DNA of 64,000 nucleotides from the NCBI RefSeq assembly GCF_049310885.1, contig NZ_JBMDYO010000009.1:1-64000 (forward strand), in the 5' to 3' direction. The notes below the pieces were generated by a model. It did not search any database and was not told where the DNA came from. It saw only the letters and a list, made by a program, of their open reading frames with translations. Position 1 is the first letter of the stretch. The number at the start of each line of letters is the position of its first letter. This DNA is from CAYZJV01 sp049310885. Lineage in GTDB: Bacteria; Spirochaetota; Spirochaetia; Sphaerochaetales; Sphaerochaetaceae. The position numbers and the translations under genes are program-made. Below, piece after piece: positions 16,704 through 26,065 of this stretch.

Positions 16704-17924
16704 TCAATTATTGTTCTCTTCAATAGACAATGTCTTTGCAGTCGCCATACCCTGTGAGAAACGGATGGAGAGGGAATCTCCCTCCTTGAGCATTTCGGCT
16801 GATGTGACCAATTCTCCGGTATCTAATTTGTTTACTATTGCATATCCCCGATCAAGTACTGCTATAGGGGACAATGCCGACAATTGGCGATCGAATGTCT
16901 TTAGTTGGGCACGTGCAGCAGATATCCTACTTTCTATGATATATTGCATCTGCTGTCTCGCATCGTCAGTTCTTAGACGACCTTGTTCCAACTTTCTGGT
17001 GAAATACTCTTTCATCCGTGTCGGAGTAAACAGTTGCGTTCTGCTCTTTGCTAATGCTATGCGATTACCTAAAATATTGGCCATTTGTTTTACCTGTTGC
17101 TCCAGGTGTTCGACCAGTTCGTTCATGTCAGGACTCACTAACTCTGCTGCAGCGGATGGTGTTGGAGCTCTGAGGTCCGCAGCGTAATCGCTTAAAGCCC
17201 AATCGATCTCGTGTCCGACAGCGCTTACGATTGGAATAGCAGAAGCCACAATAGCTTCAACCACACACTGTTCACTGAAGGGAAGTAAATCCTCCAGCGA
17301 TCCTCCACCTCGGCCTACTATGAGTACATCTGCAAGAGCCCATCTATTCGCAGCAGCAATCTGTGCTGCTATCGTTTTTCCCGCACCCTCTCCCTGTACT
17401 GTCGCGGGGAGTATAGTGACATTGATCGTGGGGTTGCGTCTTCCCAAGACTTGAAGGATATCATGCAAAGCAGCACCTGTAGGACTTGTGACTACACCAA
17501 TTCTTTTCGGATAGGTAGGAAGACTCTTTTTCTTGTCTTCATCGAAATACCCTGCTTGGGCGAATTGCCGCTTGCGTTCCTCCAGCAAAGCTAGGATATC
17601 ACCGATACCAGTCTTCGTCATATGCTCACAAATCAACTGGTATGTGCCCCGTTTCGCATACACACTGATGTTTCCCAAAACTCTTACCCGGTCGCCATCC
17701 TTAGGTAAGAATGGTAATCGCCACGATTTCTGTTTGAACATCACTATCTGGAGCGATGCATTGTTGTCGTTTAGTTGGAAATACCAATGCCCACTGGATG
17801 CTGGTCGAAAATTGCTGATTTCGCCCTCAACCGAAATTCCATAGAAGGCCCCCTCCAGTGTCTGCTTGATGAGCGACGTAAGGTCGGATACCGAGAATAT
17901 CTGTTCGGAGAAGAGATCATTCAT
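16704..17924 (-). CDS. xseA: exodeoxyribonuclease VII large subunit
   Basis: A 406-residue catalytic subunit of exonuclease VII. The N-terminal OB-fold (about 8-100) begins FSVSDLTSLIKQTLEG and includes GEISNFRPASSGHWYF. The catalytic domain contains GVVTSPTGAALHDIL, GRGGGSLEDLLPFSE and VSAVGHEIDWALSDYAADL, all family hallmarks. A coiled-coil region and a short C-terminal DRGYAIV segment follow. It is at the short end of the family (E. coli about 456). Its ATG overlaps the end of the upstream membrane-protein gene by 4 bp. Confidence 0.96.
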   Translation of the reverse strand: MNDLFSEQIFSVSDLTSLIKQTLEGAFYGISVEGEISNFRPASSGHWYFQLNDNNASLQIVMFKQKSWRLPFLPKDGDRVRVLGNISVYAKRGTYQLICEHMTKTGIGDILALLEERKRQFAQAGYFDEDKKKSLPTYPKRIGVVTSPTGAALHDILQVLGRRNPTINVTILPATVQGEGAGKTIAAQIAAANRWALADVLIVGRGGGSLEDLLPFSEQCVVEAIVASAIPIVSAVGHEIDWALSDYAADLRAPTPSAAAELVSPDMNELVEHLEQQVKQMANILGNRIALAKSRTQLFTPTRMKEYFTRKLEQGRLRTDDARQQMQYIIESRISAARAQLKTFDRQLSALSPIAVLDRGYAIVNKLDTGELVTSAEMLKEGDSLSIRFSQGMATAKTLSIEENNN

Positions 17925-18577
17925 GCCGGTTCCTCCCCATTAAAAATCCGTTCTGACCTCTTTTTCTTTTGATATGCATGGGTTTGGCTGAAGTAACCAG
18001 ATAGACCGAATACTAATGCGATTATGAACGAGACCCATACGGGAAGGAAATAGAATTTCGAGAAGAGTAGAGCTATGGCTGATCCTCCGACAATCGAACT
18101 GGTGGTGATGATGTAACGTTCAGGAAACACGATATGGCAACATACGGCCAGTAGGGCGATTATTGCCGAAATAATCATGTGTACCGTGATGGTAAATCCG
18201 AACTGTGACAAGCCCATGATTGTCGTACTTATTACCATTGCCAGTACCAGATCAGAGAATGCATCGGATGTTCTTGGGAACCTTTTCTGAGTCAAACGAC
18301 CTAACGTAGCCGCAGCTAATACGATAGCGAGGATCCCCATGCTTTCAAGGAGTGTGTTTCCCCTAGTGGCGAGGTTCCATATACTACCAAGCCCCTCACC
18401 TGTCCAAAGCATCTCAGTGACGACATCCCCTTGCATGATCCGTATAATGATAAAGAGGGTGAAAGTTATTGTCGCTAAAACCATACGCAGAGGAGATATG
18501 AAACGTTCATGGTTCAAACCCATGAATAGGATTACAGAGGCTGAAATGACACCGACGATCATGACTATTGAATTCAA
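17921..18577 (-). CDS. predicted inner-membrane protein of unknown function, overlapping xseA
   Basis: A 218-residue protein with about six hydrophobic segments, for example VMIVGVISASVILFMGL near the start and WVSFIIALVFGLSGYF near the end, and a basic tail (KKKRSERIF). No family is recognised. The start is set at a TTG (18575-18577) because AAAGGAG lies eight bases upstream (18586-18592). The frame stays open to 18739, but that stretch consists of a repeat element and a terminator and is unlikely to be translated as part of this protein. It overlaps xseA by 4 bp and so is probably its operon leader. Confidence 0.65.
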   Translation of the reverse strand: MNSIVMIVGVISASVILFMGLNHERFISPLRMVLATITFTLFIIIRIMQGDVVTEMLWTGEGLGSIWNLATRGNTLLESMGILAIVLAAATLGRLTQKRFPRTSDAFSDLVLAMVISTTIMGLSQFGFTITVHMIISAIIALLAVCCHIVFPERYIITTSSIVGGSAIALLFSKFYFLPVWVSFIIALVFGLSGYFSQTHAYQKKKRSERIFNGEEPA

Positions 18578-18599
18578 AGGCAAAACTCCTTTCCGTATA

Positions 18600-18708
18600 T
18601 ACCCAGAGCTGATTTCCCAACGAAGCGAATGAAATGATGCCCTTACAATGGTAGCACTGTCGCGCGAAAGTAGGCAACGCATCCTAGGGCTACCCTTTGC
18701 TCTGGGTA
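18600..18708. repeat. dispersed palindromic repeat, copy 1 (divergent)
   Basis: A 68-bp core (18613-18680) starting TTTCCCAACGAAGCGA and ending near GGCAACGC aligns by eye with cores at 37376-37440 and 45032-45097. Here it is enclosed by perfect 10-bp inverted repeats (TACCCAGAGC at 18600-18609, GCTCTGGGTA at 18699-18708), giving a 109-bp MITE-like unit. It sits just upstream of the ribosome binding site of the membrane-protein gene. Confidence 0.65.
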
Positions 18709-18723
18709 CCAATCTTTCATTAA

Positions 18724-18751
18724 AAAAGACAGCCCGCAAGAGCTGTCTTTT
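18724..18751. terminator. bidirectional intrinsic terminator after the ferredoxin gene
   Basis: AAAAGACAGC and GCTGTCTTTT form a perfect 10-bp stem with an 8-nt loop and T-runs on both strands. It terminates the ferredoxin transcript on the minus strand. Confidence 0.88.
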
Positions 18752-18784
18752 CTTTGCATCCGGATGCAGACATCCGACCTATGA

Positions 18785-18952
18785 TTAGTCGGCTAAGATT
18801 GCTCCGGTAGGACATGCATCCATACAAGCACCGCAGCTGATGCACAATTCAGGGTCGATAACGTAGATATCGCCCTCTGAAATTGCTTCAACAGGACACT
18901 CGGGAAGACATGATCCGCATGCTACGCATGCATCGGTAATAGTGTAAGCCAT
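18785..18952 (-). CDS. 2[4Fe-4S] ferredoxin
   Basis: A 55-residue clostridial-type ferredoxin carrying two [4Fe-4S] clusters for low-potential electron transfer. The eight cysteines are at 9, 12, 15, 19 and 37, 40, 43, 47 in two CxxCxxCxxxCP motifs (CVACGSCLPECP and CISCGACMDACP). AAGGAG lies just upstream of the ATG. The gene is monocistronic: a promoter-like sequence is at 18989-19015 and a strong terminator follows. A dedicated ferredoxin gene of this type fits anaerobic, fermentative metabolism (pyruvate:ferredoxin oxidoreductase or hydrogenase as partners elsewhere). Confidence 0.95.
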   Translation of the reverse strand: MAYTITDACVACGSCLPECPVEAISEGDIYVIDPELCISCGACMDACPTGAILAD

Positions 18953-18988
18953 AGTGGACTCCTTATGGTTTTTTTATACGCGTTCGAC

Positions 18989-19015
18989 TATATACCCAAG
19001 AGAACATGGCGTCAA
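18989..19015 (-). promoter_or_regulatory. candidate promoter for the ferredoxin gene
   Basis: On the minus strand TTGACG is followed after 15 bp by TATATA, about 37 bp upstream of the start codon. The spacer is short, so the match is moderate. Confidence 0.5.
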
Positions 19016-19088
19016 GGCTTGCTAGACTATCTTCTTCCCGATATAGTCCCAAAAGAGATGTAGCATCATTGGTTTTGGAGGAAATTTC

Positions 19089-21443
19089 ATGGGCAAACAG
19101 TTGGTATTAGCAGAAAAACCGAGTGTTGGTAGGGAACTTGCCAGGGTTCTCCAATGCCGCAAGCGGGAACGTGGTTTCAGTGAAGGTGATAGGTATGTCG
19201 TGACATGGGCATTGGGACATCTTGTTGAATTGGCACAACCGGCAGAATACAACGAGAGATACAAACGCTGGCATATGCAGGACCTTCCCATGCTCCCAGC
19301 CCAACTACGACAAAGTATTATCAAGCAAACCTCCGAACAATACCACGTAGTGGAAAATCTTCTACGTAGGGAGGATATTGATTCTTTGGTGATTGCCACC
19401 GATGCCGGTAGGGAAGGTGAACTGGTAGCACGTTGGATTATGAAGATGGCTGGCTGGCAAAAAGAAGTCAAACGTCTTTGGATCAGTAGTCAGACCGACT
19501 CTGCAATTGAACAGGGGTTTGCAAAGCTTAAAGATGGAGAACTCTACGAGAATCTCTATGCAGCTGCTGAAGCTAGAGCTGCGGCTGATTGGTATGTAGG
19601 TATGAACGTGACGCGAGCACTTACCTGCCGCTACGATGCCAAACTCTCGGCAGGACGAGTGCAAACTCCCACATTGGCTCTCATGACCGATAGGGAGGAT
19701 GAAATCGAGGCTTTCTCTGGTGGTTTCTATTGGACTATCAGGGCAGACTTCGGTGGTTTTACCGCCTCTTGGCAGGATGAATCCGGCTCTATTAGAATTA
19801 CCGAGGAGCAAAAATCGGAAGCGATCATCGAAAAGATCAAAGGTAAAGAAGGGACTATTGTTTCAGTAGATAAACTCGAGAAAACCGAACAACCTCCTTT
19901 GGCATACGATCTTACGGAACTCCAGCGTGATGCGAACTCACAGCTCTCATTCAGTGCGAAACAAACCTTGGATGTCTTGCAGGGTCTGTACGAAAACCAC
20001 AAAATAGTTACCTATCCCCGAACAGATAGCCGGTATATTACACCCGATATCGTACCTACCTTGGCGGGAAGATTGAAAGCAATGGATGCTACCCCGTTTG
20101 GACAGGTTGCATCCCTTTTCGTGGAGCACGGGTACCGAAGCGATATGGATCGATTCGTCATGGAAAGTGGCGTAACCGACCACCATGCTATCATTCCTAC
20201 CGAACAGCGAGTCGATCTGAATAGACTCTCCAAAGATGAACGCTCTCTCTGGGAACTTATTGCACTTCGATTCATGGAAGTCCTATCAGGAGATTATATA
20301 TATGAGACCACAACGGTCGAAGTCCATGTATTGGATGAGCGTTTCCTGACTCGATTTACCGTACCGGTGAAACAGGGTTGGCGCGATATGGCTCGTCTTA
20401 TCGGAAAGCGCAGTGCTGCTGCAATCGTCGATATCGATGAAGGCTCGAGCACTCGGGATGTCAAGCTGGTTGAGGGGAATCTGGTGACAGTGGGGGCGGT
20501 TCGTTCGAGGAGAAACACGACAAATCCACCAGAACGATATACTGAGGCTACCTTGCTCTCTGCAATGGAGCATGCAGGAAGGTTTGTTGAGGATTCTGCA
20601 TTGAAAAAACGACTAGGTGGTGGATTGGGAACTCCGGCGACCAGAGCCGATATCATTGAAAAATTGATCCAGAACCACTATGTCGAACGTGAAGGGAAAT
20701 ATTTAGTGCCAACACCTAAGGGGCGAGAGCTTGTTCGTCTCGCACCTTCCGAATTACGTTCACCGGAGCTTACTGCACTATGGGAGGACCGTCTTGCTGC
20801 AATAGCCGATGGGAAAGAGAAGAAAGAAACCTTTGTTGAGGATATAAAGGCAAATGCGAGAAAGCTCGTATCGGAGGTTTCCTCGAATAAGGAACGGTTC
20901 GAACCTACATTTCCCGATGGGAAGCAGTGTCCCTTCTGTGCATCTCCCATGATGCGGGCTACTGATGAATTCGGACAGGTCCATTTTATATGCCAGAGGC
21001 TCTCCTGTTCTTATGAGGAAGCTCAGGTGAAGCGTCGTAAGAAGGGTTCTTCTGCGAAGATGACTGTAGCCGATTCCAATAAGCCAAAAAAAATGTTAGT
21101 GAAAACCAAGACAGTACCAGCATCATCAGCTACAGGAAAGAAGGTTGTTGTAGTCAAGCGTTCTACTGCTAAGGTGGAAGTTGCCGAAGAATGGGAGACG
21201 GTGACAGAGGTGGTCCGACCTTCAAAATTAGAGCGACGTGGACGATTCGACGATCATGAATCTACCTCAGCCACTCCTCGAAGGGGGAGGGGAAATGATC
21301 GCACAAGTACCAGAACGCAACTGACAAATCCCAATCGTTCACATGGATTCTCGTCTCAAACCGATTCGGGAACAACATTTGCTGATCTTCTTGCTGCAAG
21401 CGAAAAACGAAAACGTGAAAGGGATAAGAAGCGGAAAAAGTAA
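19089..21443 (+). CDS. topB: type IA DNA topoisomerase (topoisomerase III)
   Basis: A 784-residue type IA topoisomerase that passes single strands to decatenate and unlink DNA. The TOPRIM domain begins MGKQLVLAEKPSVGREL and holds DAGREGE near 104-110. The active-site tyrosine is Tyr309 in KIVTYPRTDSRYI. The conserved GLGTPATRADIIEKLI helix is near 517-532. After the core there is one CxxC...C...C zinc-ribbon-like segment (CPFCASPMM, then CQRLSC) near 615-640 and a basic, low-complexity tail of about 120 residues rich in Lys, Arg, Ser and Thr, likely for DNA binding. It stands alone, with a hairpin after it. Confidence 0.95.
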   Translation: MGKQLVLAEKPSVGRELARVLQCRKRERGFSEGDRYVVTWALGHLVELAQPAEYNERYKRWHMQDLPMLPAQLRQSIIKQTSEQYHVVENLLRREDIDSLVIATDAGREGELVARWIMKMAGWQKEVKRLWISSQTDSAIEQGFAKLKDGELYENLYAAAEARAAADWYVGMNVTRALTCRYDAKLSAGRVQTPTLALMTDREDEIEAFSGGFYWTIRADFGGFTASWQDESGSIRITEEQKSEAIIEKIKGKEGTIVSVDKLEKTEQPPLAYDLTELQRDANSQLSFSAKQTLDVLQGLYENHKIVTYPRTDSRYITPDIVPTLAGRLKAMDATPFGQVASLFVEHGYRSDMDRFVMESGVTDHHAIIPTEQRVDLNRLSKDERSLWELIALRFMEVLSGDYIYETTTVEVHVLDERFLTRFTVPVKQGWRDMARLIGKRSAAAIVDIDEGSSTRDVKLVEGNLVTVGAVRSRRNTTNPPERYTEATLLSAMEHAGRFVEDSALKKRLGGGLGTPATRADIIEKLIQNHYVEREGKYLVPTPKGRELVRLAPSELRSPELTALWEDRLAAIADGKEKKETFVEDIKANARKLVSEVSSNKERFEPTFPDGKQCPFCASPMMRATDEFGQVHFICQRLSCSYEEAQVKRRKKGSSAKMTVADSNKPKKMLVKTKTVPASSATGKKVVVVKRSTAKVEVAEEWETVTEVVRPSKLERRGRFDDHESTSATPRRGRGNDRTSTRTQLTNPNRSHGFSSQTDSGTTFADLLAASEKRKRERDKKRKK

Positions 21444-21464
21444 AAAGCGTTGAAAAATTTGCGG

Positions 21465-21500
21465 AATACCTCAATCATTTGTAACTTGATTGTGGTATTT
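21465..21500 (+). terminator. hairpin downstream of topB
   Basis: AATACC-T-CAATCA pairs with TGATTG-T-GGTATT around a 9-nt loop. The stem is long and perfect apart from one T-T mismatch, but the T-tract after it is short, so termination may be weak. Confidence 0.55.
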
Positions 21501-21550
21501 GTCGACAGTAAAGCTAACTGATAGAAGAAGATATTTATCAAATATTTTGA

Positions 21551-21608
21551 TTGACAACTCGTCCTCCCGTGCTATGATGTACTTGCTACTCATACTATAA
21601 GAAGTAGC
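21551..21608 (+). promoter_or_regulatory. promoter and overlapping palindromic operator of the TAXI transporter operon
   Basis: TTGACA (21551-21556) and TATGAT (21573-21578) are 16 bp apart. Directly downstream, over the expected transcription start, is the imperfect palindrome GCTACTCATACT/ATAAGAAGTAGC (21585-21608). It matches the operators at 24784-24806, 30531-30553 and 30642-30664. The position is typical for a repressor that blocks RNA polymerase. Confidence 0.75.
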
Positions 21609-21649
21609 TGATATGAGAAGGATTTTCATACAAAGAGGAGGAAAACACA

Positions 21650-22690
21650 ATGAAGTTTTCAAAAGTATTGTTGATTCTGGCGTTGGTGCTCTCAACAGGT
21701 GTTTTGTTTGGTGCAGCGCAAGGTGAAGCCGTAGCGACCGATGCCGAAGTGCTCACTCCAGCTACCTACTCCTGGACTGCTGGTGGCATGGGTGGCGGTT
21801 GGTATACCCAAGCTGGTGGAATGGCTGCAATCGTAAAGAACACCGTACCTGAAATCACCATAAAGGTAATTCCCGGTGGTGGAACGGTAAACCCCGCAAA
21901 GCTCGATGCCGGACAGGATGACTTCGGATGGGGCGTCGGTTATGTCGACAAAGCCGCTTACAATGGTGTTGCTCCTTTGTTTGACAAGGAATACAAGAAT
22001 ATTCGTGGCTTAGCCGGTAACTTCTCTGTTGACTTCTACCATTTCCTTGCTGCAAAGAGTACAGGAATCAGTACCATCGATGAACTGGTTGCGAAAGTGA
22101 AGGCTGGGGAAAAGGTTAATCTTGCAGGACCCATGGTTGGTACCAGTGAGAGAGCTCTTACATCTCTATTGTTTGAGAATTATTATGGTATCTCCTATGA
22201 GCAGATTGAAAAGAATGGTGGACGGGTGATTTATGCCGCATATGGCGACATGGTTAACCTCTTCAAAGACCGCCATGTGGATTATGTCATTGCATGTCTC
22301 GGACTTCCTGGCTCCGCAATAACAGAAATGGCGATATCACGCGATTCTGTTTTGTTGAAGGCTTCAGACGATCTGGTCAAATTCTCGGCCAACACCTATG
22401 GAACAGTCTCCTTCGATTCGGGACTTAATCGTGTTCCCGCAGGAACCTATGACAAGATCGACGTTGATACCCAAGCAATCGGACACTCCACTGAGATCAT
22501 TGCCAAGGCTGACATGCCCGACATTGTCGCATACAATTTCGTGAAGGCTCTCATGGAGAATATCGATGAAGTCAAATCCTTGAACCCCTCGTTCCAGAAG
22601 TATTTCTCCAAGGAAATTGCTCCAAGCACCATGGTTCCACTACATCCAGGTGCTGAAAAGTATTATAAGGAAATTGGTGTACTTAAGTAG
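21650..22690 (+). CDS. TAXI-family TRAP transporter solute-binding protein
   Basis: A 346-residue periplasmic receptor. The N-terminal signal peptide (MKFSKVLLILALVLSTGVLF, cleavage near GAAQ-G) lacks a lipobox. The mature part has the TAXI-family start TYSWTAGGMGGGWYTQAGGM, followed by IKVIPGGGTVNPAKLDAGQ and FGWGVGYVDKAAYNG, which form the ligand pocket. TAXI receptors deliver substrates, in characterised cases such as glutamate, glutamine or 2-oxoglutarate, to a fused DctQM permease. The permease gene follows after 99 bp. The upstream promoter carries the shared operator. Substrate is not known; the regulon suggests an amino-acid-related compound. Confidence 0.93.
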   Translation: MKFSKVLLILALVLSTGVLFGAAQGEAVATDAEVLTPATYSWTAGGMGGGWYTQAGGMAAIVKNTVPEITIKVIPGGGTVNPAKLDAGQDDFGWGVGYVDKAAYNGVAPLFDKEYKNIRGLAGNFSVDFYHFLAAKSTGISTIDELVAKVKAGEKVNLAGPMVGTSERALTSLLFENYYGISYEQIEKNGGRVIYAAYGDMVNLFKDRHVDYVIACLGLPGSAITEMAISRDSVLLKASDDLVKFSANTYGTVSFDSGLNRVPAGTYDKIDVDTQAIGHSTEIIAKADMPDIVAYNFVKALMENIDEVKSLNPSFQKYFSKEIAPSTMVPLHPGAEKYYKEIGVLK

Positions 22691-22789
22691 TCGCAACCCG
22701 TCATATGTAGAGTTTGTATCTAGGGGGAGTGTGTTCGGTTCTTTAGGACAGTCGCGCTCCCCACATTAAGAAAGATTGGAGTTATCTTT

Positions 22790-24697
22790 ATGCGTGAATT
22801 AAAAGGTTGGGTAAAGTGGTTTGTCAGTCTATGTCTGGTCGCTGTAGCGGTCTTCCACCTCTACACGGCTATCTTCGGTGTATTTCAGCCAAGGATCCAG
22901 AGAGGCATCCACCTTCTGGTCTTGCTTCCCATGGCATTCATGTTGTATCCAGCGACAAAGAATTCACCGAAGGATCGTCCGTCTCTTCTTGATGTAATTT
23001 TAGCTATATTAGCAATCGCACCTCCGATTTACCTCATGATTATGAATGATACGCTGAATATGAGGATGGAGTTGTTTGATCCTGTATCGAATATCGAAGC
23101 GATTCTTGGTTGGATCAATATTGTGTTGATTATTGAGGCTGTCCGGAGAACGGTCGTACCGGCGATGGCTATCCTGATCGGTCTCTTCTTTGTCTATATA
23201 TTCCTTGCACCATTACTCGGTGGTATCTTCTATTCGAAGCCGATGGCACTCAGCCGAATCGCCGAGATCAATTATCTGATTACAAGCGATGGTATCTATG
23301 GCTCGATTGTCGGTGTGACGGCAACATTTGTTGCGGTATTCGTTATCTTCGGAGCGTTCATGCAGAATACGAAGACTGGAGAATACTTCACCAATCTGGC
23401 CGTGTCTTTAGCTGGAAGAAGTGCAGGTGGACCTGCGAAGATCGCAGTCATCTCATCGGGCTTATTTGGATCGATCAGTGGCGTCGCAGCTGCTAACGTC
23501 TATGCAACCGGTGTATTCACCATTCCGCTGATGAAGAGACTCGGTTACCGTTCCCAGTTTGCCGGAGCCGTCGAGTCTGCTGCTTCCACCGGAGGCTTGC
23601 TCATGCCGCCTATCATGGGAGCAGGAGCATTCGTGATGTCCGAGATTACCGGTATCGCGTATGTACATATCATTAAGGCTGCATTACTAGGAGCAATCTT
23701 CTATTATCTGAGTATCCTCTTGAGAGTTCACTTTGTTGCAAAGAAGGAGGGGCTACGGGGCATGGATAAGGATGAAGTCATCTCACGCAAACAAATCTTG
23801 AAGGACTCCTACCAACTCATTCCTCTTATTCTCCTTGTCATATTCTTAGTTATCGGCTATTCACCTTTTATAGCTGCTGTCTATGGAATTCTTGCTACTT
23901 TCCTGCTCACCTTCCTTAATAAGGAGACTTGGATGACACCTGCGAAGCTCTGGGATACCTTTGAGCTATCGGGTAAAAACCTCATCATGCTTGGTGTTTC
24001 ATGTGCAGGAGCCGGTATGGTGATCAGCATTGTAACCAATACGGGACTTGCTTTGGGTATAGCTTCGGTAATCCAATCTTGGTCGGGTGGTGTTCTCCTT
24101 CCTGCCCTAATGCTCATCATGGTGACATCCATTCTCATGGGTATGGGAATGCCGTGTACCCCTGCCTATATCGTTGCCGTTACGATAGGTGGTCCTGCAT
24201 TGCAGGCTATGGGAATCAATGTTCTAACAGCACACCTCTTCGTATTCTATTTCGCTATACTAGCAGAAATCACGCCTCCGGTTAGTATCGCATCCTATTG
24301 TGGAGCGGCTATCGCAGGTTCGGATCCACTGAAGACCGGGTTCGAAGCGATGCGCATGGCTATAGTCGGATTCATCATTCCCTACATCTTCGTTTTCAAC
24401 CCTGCACTCATGCTTAATGGCTCATTTCTTGAAGTCTTGACGTTAATAATTGTAGTCATCTATGCAGTAATTACACTCGCCTCCGCATTCAGGGGATACT
24501 TCCATAGGATACTCACGAAGGTTGAACGGACTATCATGGGTGTCGTTTCCGCGGCATTGATCATCGGTAGTTGTAACCTTACTATTATGCACAACATGGC
24601 AATCCAGATCGCTATTCTGGGTTCTGCAGGGCTTATCCTGGTATTATACATTTTGGCAAAAGTGAAAGCATCAAACAGTACGCCTGCTGTAGCATGA
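22790..24697 (+). CDS. TRAP transporter fused permease (DctQM, TAXI type)
   Basis: A 635-residue inner-membrane protein with many hydrophobic segments. The N-terminal ~140 residues correspond to a DctQ-like small subunit, and the remainder to the DctM transporter domain, fused as is usual for TAXI systems. Recognisable blocks are FGAFMQNTKTGEYFTNLA, SGLFGSISGVAAANVYATG, ESAASTGGLLMPPIMGAGAF and MGMPCTPAYIVAV, the conserved ion/substrate-site regions of DctM. Import is driven by a sodium or proton gradient. It is co-transcribed with the receptor gene and closed by a strong terminator. Confidence 0.94.
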   Translation: MRELKGWVKWFVSLCLVAVAVFHLYTAIFGVFQPRIQRGIHLLVLLPMAFMLYPATKNSPKDRPSLLDVILAILAIAPPIYLMIMNDTLNMRMELFDPVSNIEAILGWINIVLIIEAVRRTVVPAMAILIGLFFVYIFLAPLLGGIFYSKPMALSRIAEINYLITSDGIYGSIVGVTATFVAVFVIFGAFMQNTKTGEYFTNLAVSLAGRSAGGPAKIAVISSGLFGSISGVAAANVYATGVFTIPLMKRLGYRSQFAGAVESAASTGGLLMPPIMGAGAFVMSEITGIAYVHIIKAALLGAIFYYLSILLRVHFVAKKEGLRGMDKDEVISRKQILKDSYQLIPLILLVIFLVIGYSPFIAAVYGILATFLLTFLNKETWMTPAKLWDTFELSGKNLIMLGVSCAGAGMVISIVTNTGLALGIASVIQSWSGGVLLPALMLIMVTSILMGMGMPCTPAYIVAVTIGGPALQAMGINVLTAHLFVFYFAILAEITPPVSIASYCGAAIAGSDPLKTGFEAMRMAIVGFIIPYIFVFNPALMLNGSFLEVLTLIIVVIYAVITLASAFRGYFHRILTKVERTIMGVVSAALIIGSCNLTIMHNMAIQIAILGSAGLILVLYILAKVKASNSTPAVA

Positions 24698-24710
24698 AAT
24701 AATCAAGTTT

Positions 24711-24749
24711 GACGCCAGAGGCCATTGTAAGGTCTTTGGCGTCTTTTTT
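24711..24749 (+). terminator. intrinsic terminator of the TAXI transporter operon
   Basis: GACGCCAGAG pairs with CTTTGGCGTC (one G-T pair) and is followed by six T residues. The -35 element of the next operon begins only two bases after the T-tract. Confidence 0.9.
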
Positions 24750-24750
24750 C

Positions 24751-24806
24751 TTGACTTGGAAGCCAGAGGTGGTACAATACAAATACTACTCATCTAATGA
24801 GTAGTA
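24751..24806 (+). promoter_or_regulatory. promoter and perfect palindromic operator of the dehydrogenase operon
   Basis: TTGACT (24751-24756) and TACAAT (24773-24778), 16 bp apart, are followed by a perfect palindrome at 24784-24806: TACTACTCAT, spacer CTA, ATGAGTAGTA. Geometry relative to the -10 box matches the TAXI promoter, with the operator over the start site. This is the best copy of the shared motif. Confidence 0.85.
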
Positions 24807-24874
24807 AAATAGGGTAGTCGTTACAGCCTCATTGCTGACATGACTTACCTAACCAAAGATTAAAGGAATATCAG

Positions 24875-26065
24875 ATGGGCGGTTCGTATGATGTGATAGT
24901 TGTAGGCGCAGGAATTATCGGACTTTCGTGTGGCTACTATCTGACAAAACAAGGACAGCGGGTCGTGGTGTTGGAATCGGGAGGATTTGCCGATGGAGCT
25001 TCCGGTGCCTGTGACGACATGATTCTATTCCAATCAAAAAAGCCTGGTATCAATCTTGAGCTCGCTTTCGAAAGTCTTGAGCTCTATAGATCATTAGTAG
25101 GGGATTTGGACGATCCTCTTGGATTTGAAAATTACGGTGGTATGGTACTCATTGAAAACCAGCGTGAGTTGGAGGTCATGGAGGAATTCGTAAGCCAACA
25201 GAAGTCGTATGGACTCGATGTGGAAATCCTTTCCAAGGCTGAAATGAGAAAAAAACAACCGTTTCTTGATGAGCGGTTCATTGCATCAACCTATAGTCCT
25301 ATGGATTCACAAGCCTATCCATTTGCGGTGATGCACCGTTTTGCACGTAAAGGCAGAGAAATGGGCATGCAGATTGTCCATCATGCTCCGGTCATAGGAA
25401 TCGAACGGGATGGTTCAGGAATCTTTTCAGTTACGACCACCCAGAAACTCATCTATAAAGCTCCAGTTATTGTGAATGCTGGTGGTGCATGGGCAGGAAA
25501 AATTGCTTCATTGGTCGGTGAATACGTGCCTATGGAACCCAGAAGGGGCCAGATCGTTATTACTGAGAAAGTTCCTTCAATTGGTGATACGAATCTATGG
25601 AGTGCCCGATATCTGGTCTCTAAGTTGAAAACAGGCATGGAAATCGAATCTACCGAAGAAGAGCGACGTCTTGGTCTGGGTTTCGCATTTACCAGGACCG
25701 AAGGAGACAGTTATCTGATTGGTAGTACTCGTGAGTATGTAGGGTTCGACAAGCGGACGACGATGGAGGGTATAAGGGCGATCATCAATCAAGCAACATC
25801 ATTCATTCCTGTATTGAAAGACGTAAATTTTATCCGTGCGATAGCAGGTTTGCGACCGGCTACTCCGGATGGAAAGATGATATTGGGAGAACATGCCGCG
25901 TTGTCAGGATTCTTTACCGCTGCCGGGCATGAAGGGGATGGAATCAGTCTTGCTCCTATTACCGGTAAGCTGCTTGCACAGATGGTTTGCGATGGTAGCG
26001 TACAGCCAAGATTAGAGGAACTCTCCCCTAATAGGTTTTCCCAAGACAGAACGGAGGTCTCTTGA
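24875..26065 (+). CDS. DAO-family FAD-dependent amino-acid dehydrogenase subunit
   Basis: A 396-residue flavoprotein of the D-amino-acid oxidase/glycine oxidase family. The FAD dinucleotide-binding motif is DVIVVGAGIIGLSCGYY at about 5-21, and the C-terminal part has IRAIAGLRPATPDGKMILG and AAGHEGDGISLAPITGKL, the usual FAD-binding end. It is the first of five overlapping or nearly overlapping genes whose products match the multi-subunit amine/proline/hydroxyproline/opine dehydrogenases (DAO subunit, BFD-like subunit, HcnA-like and HcnB-like subunits, ferredoxin). Electrons probably leave through iron-sulfur clusters rather than to oxygen. The substrate is unknown. Confidence 0.9.
   Translation: MGGSYDVIVVGAGIIGLSCGYYLTKQGQRVVVLESGGFADGASGACDDMILFQSKKPGINLELAFESLELYRSLVGDLDDPLGFENYGGMVLIENQRELEVMEEFVSQQKSYGLDVEILSKAEMRKKQPFLDERFIASTYSPMDSQAYPFAVMHRFARKGREMGMQIVHHAPVIGIERDGSGIFSVTTTQKLIYKAPVIVNAGGAWAGKIASLVGEYVPMEPRRGQIVITEKVPSIGDTNLWSARYLVSKLKTGMEIESTEEERRLGLGFAFTRTEGDSYLIGSTREYVGFDKRTTMEGIRAIINQATSFIPVLKDVNFIRAIAGLRPATPDGKMILGEHAALSGFFTAAGHEGDGISLAPITGKLLAQMVCDGSVQPRLEELSPNRFSQDRTEVS

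Noticed and set aside
18578..18739. N-terminal extension of the membrane protein upstream of xseA
   Set aside because: The stretch consists of the repeat element and terminator arm; a TTG with AAAGGAG gives a better start.
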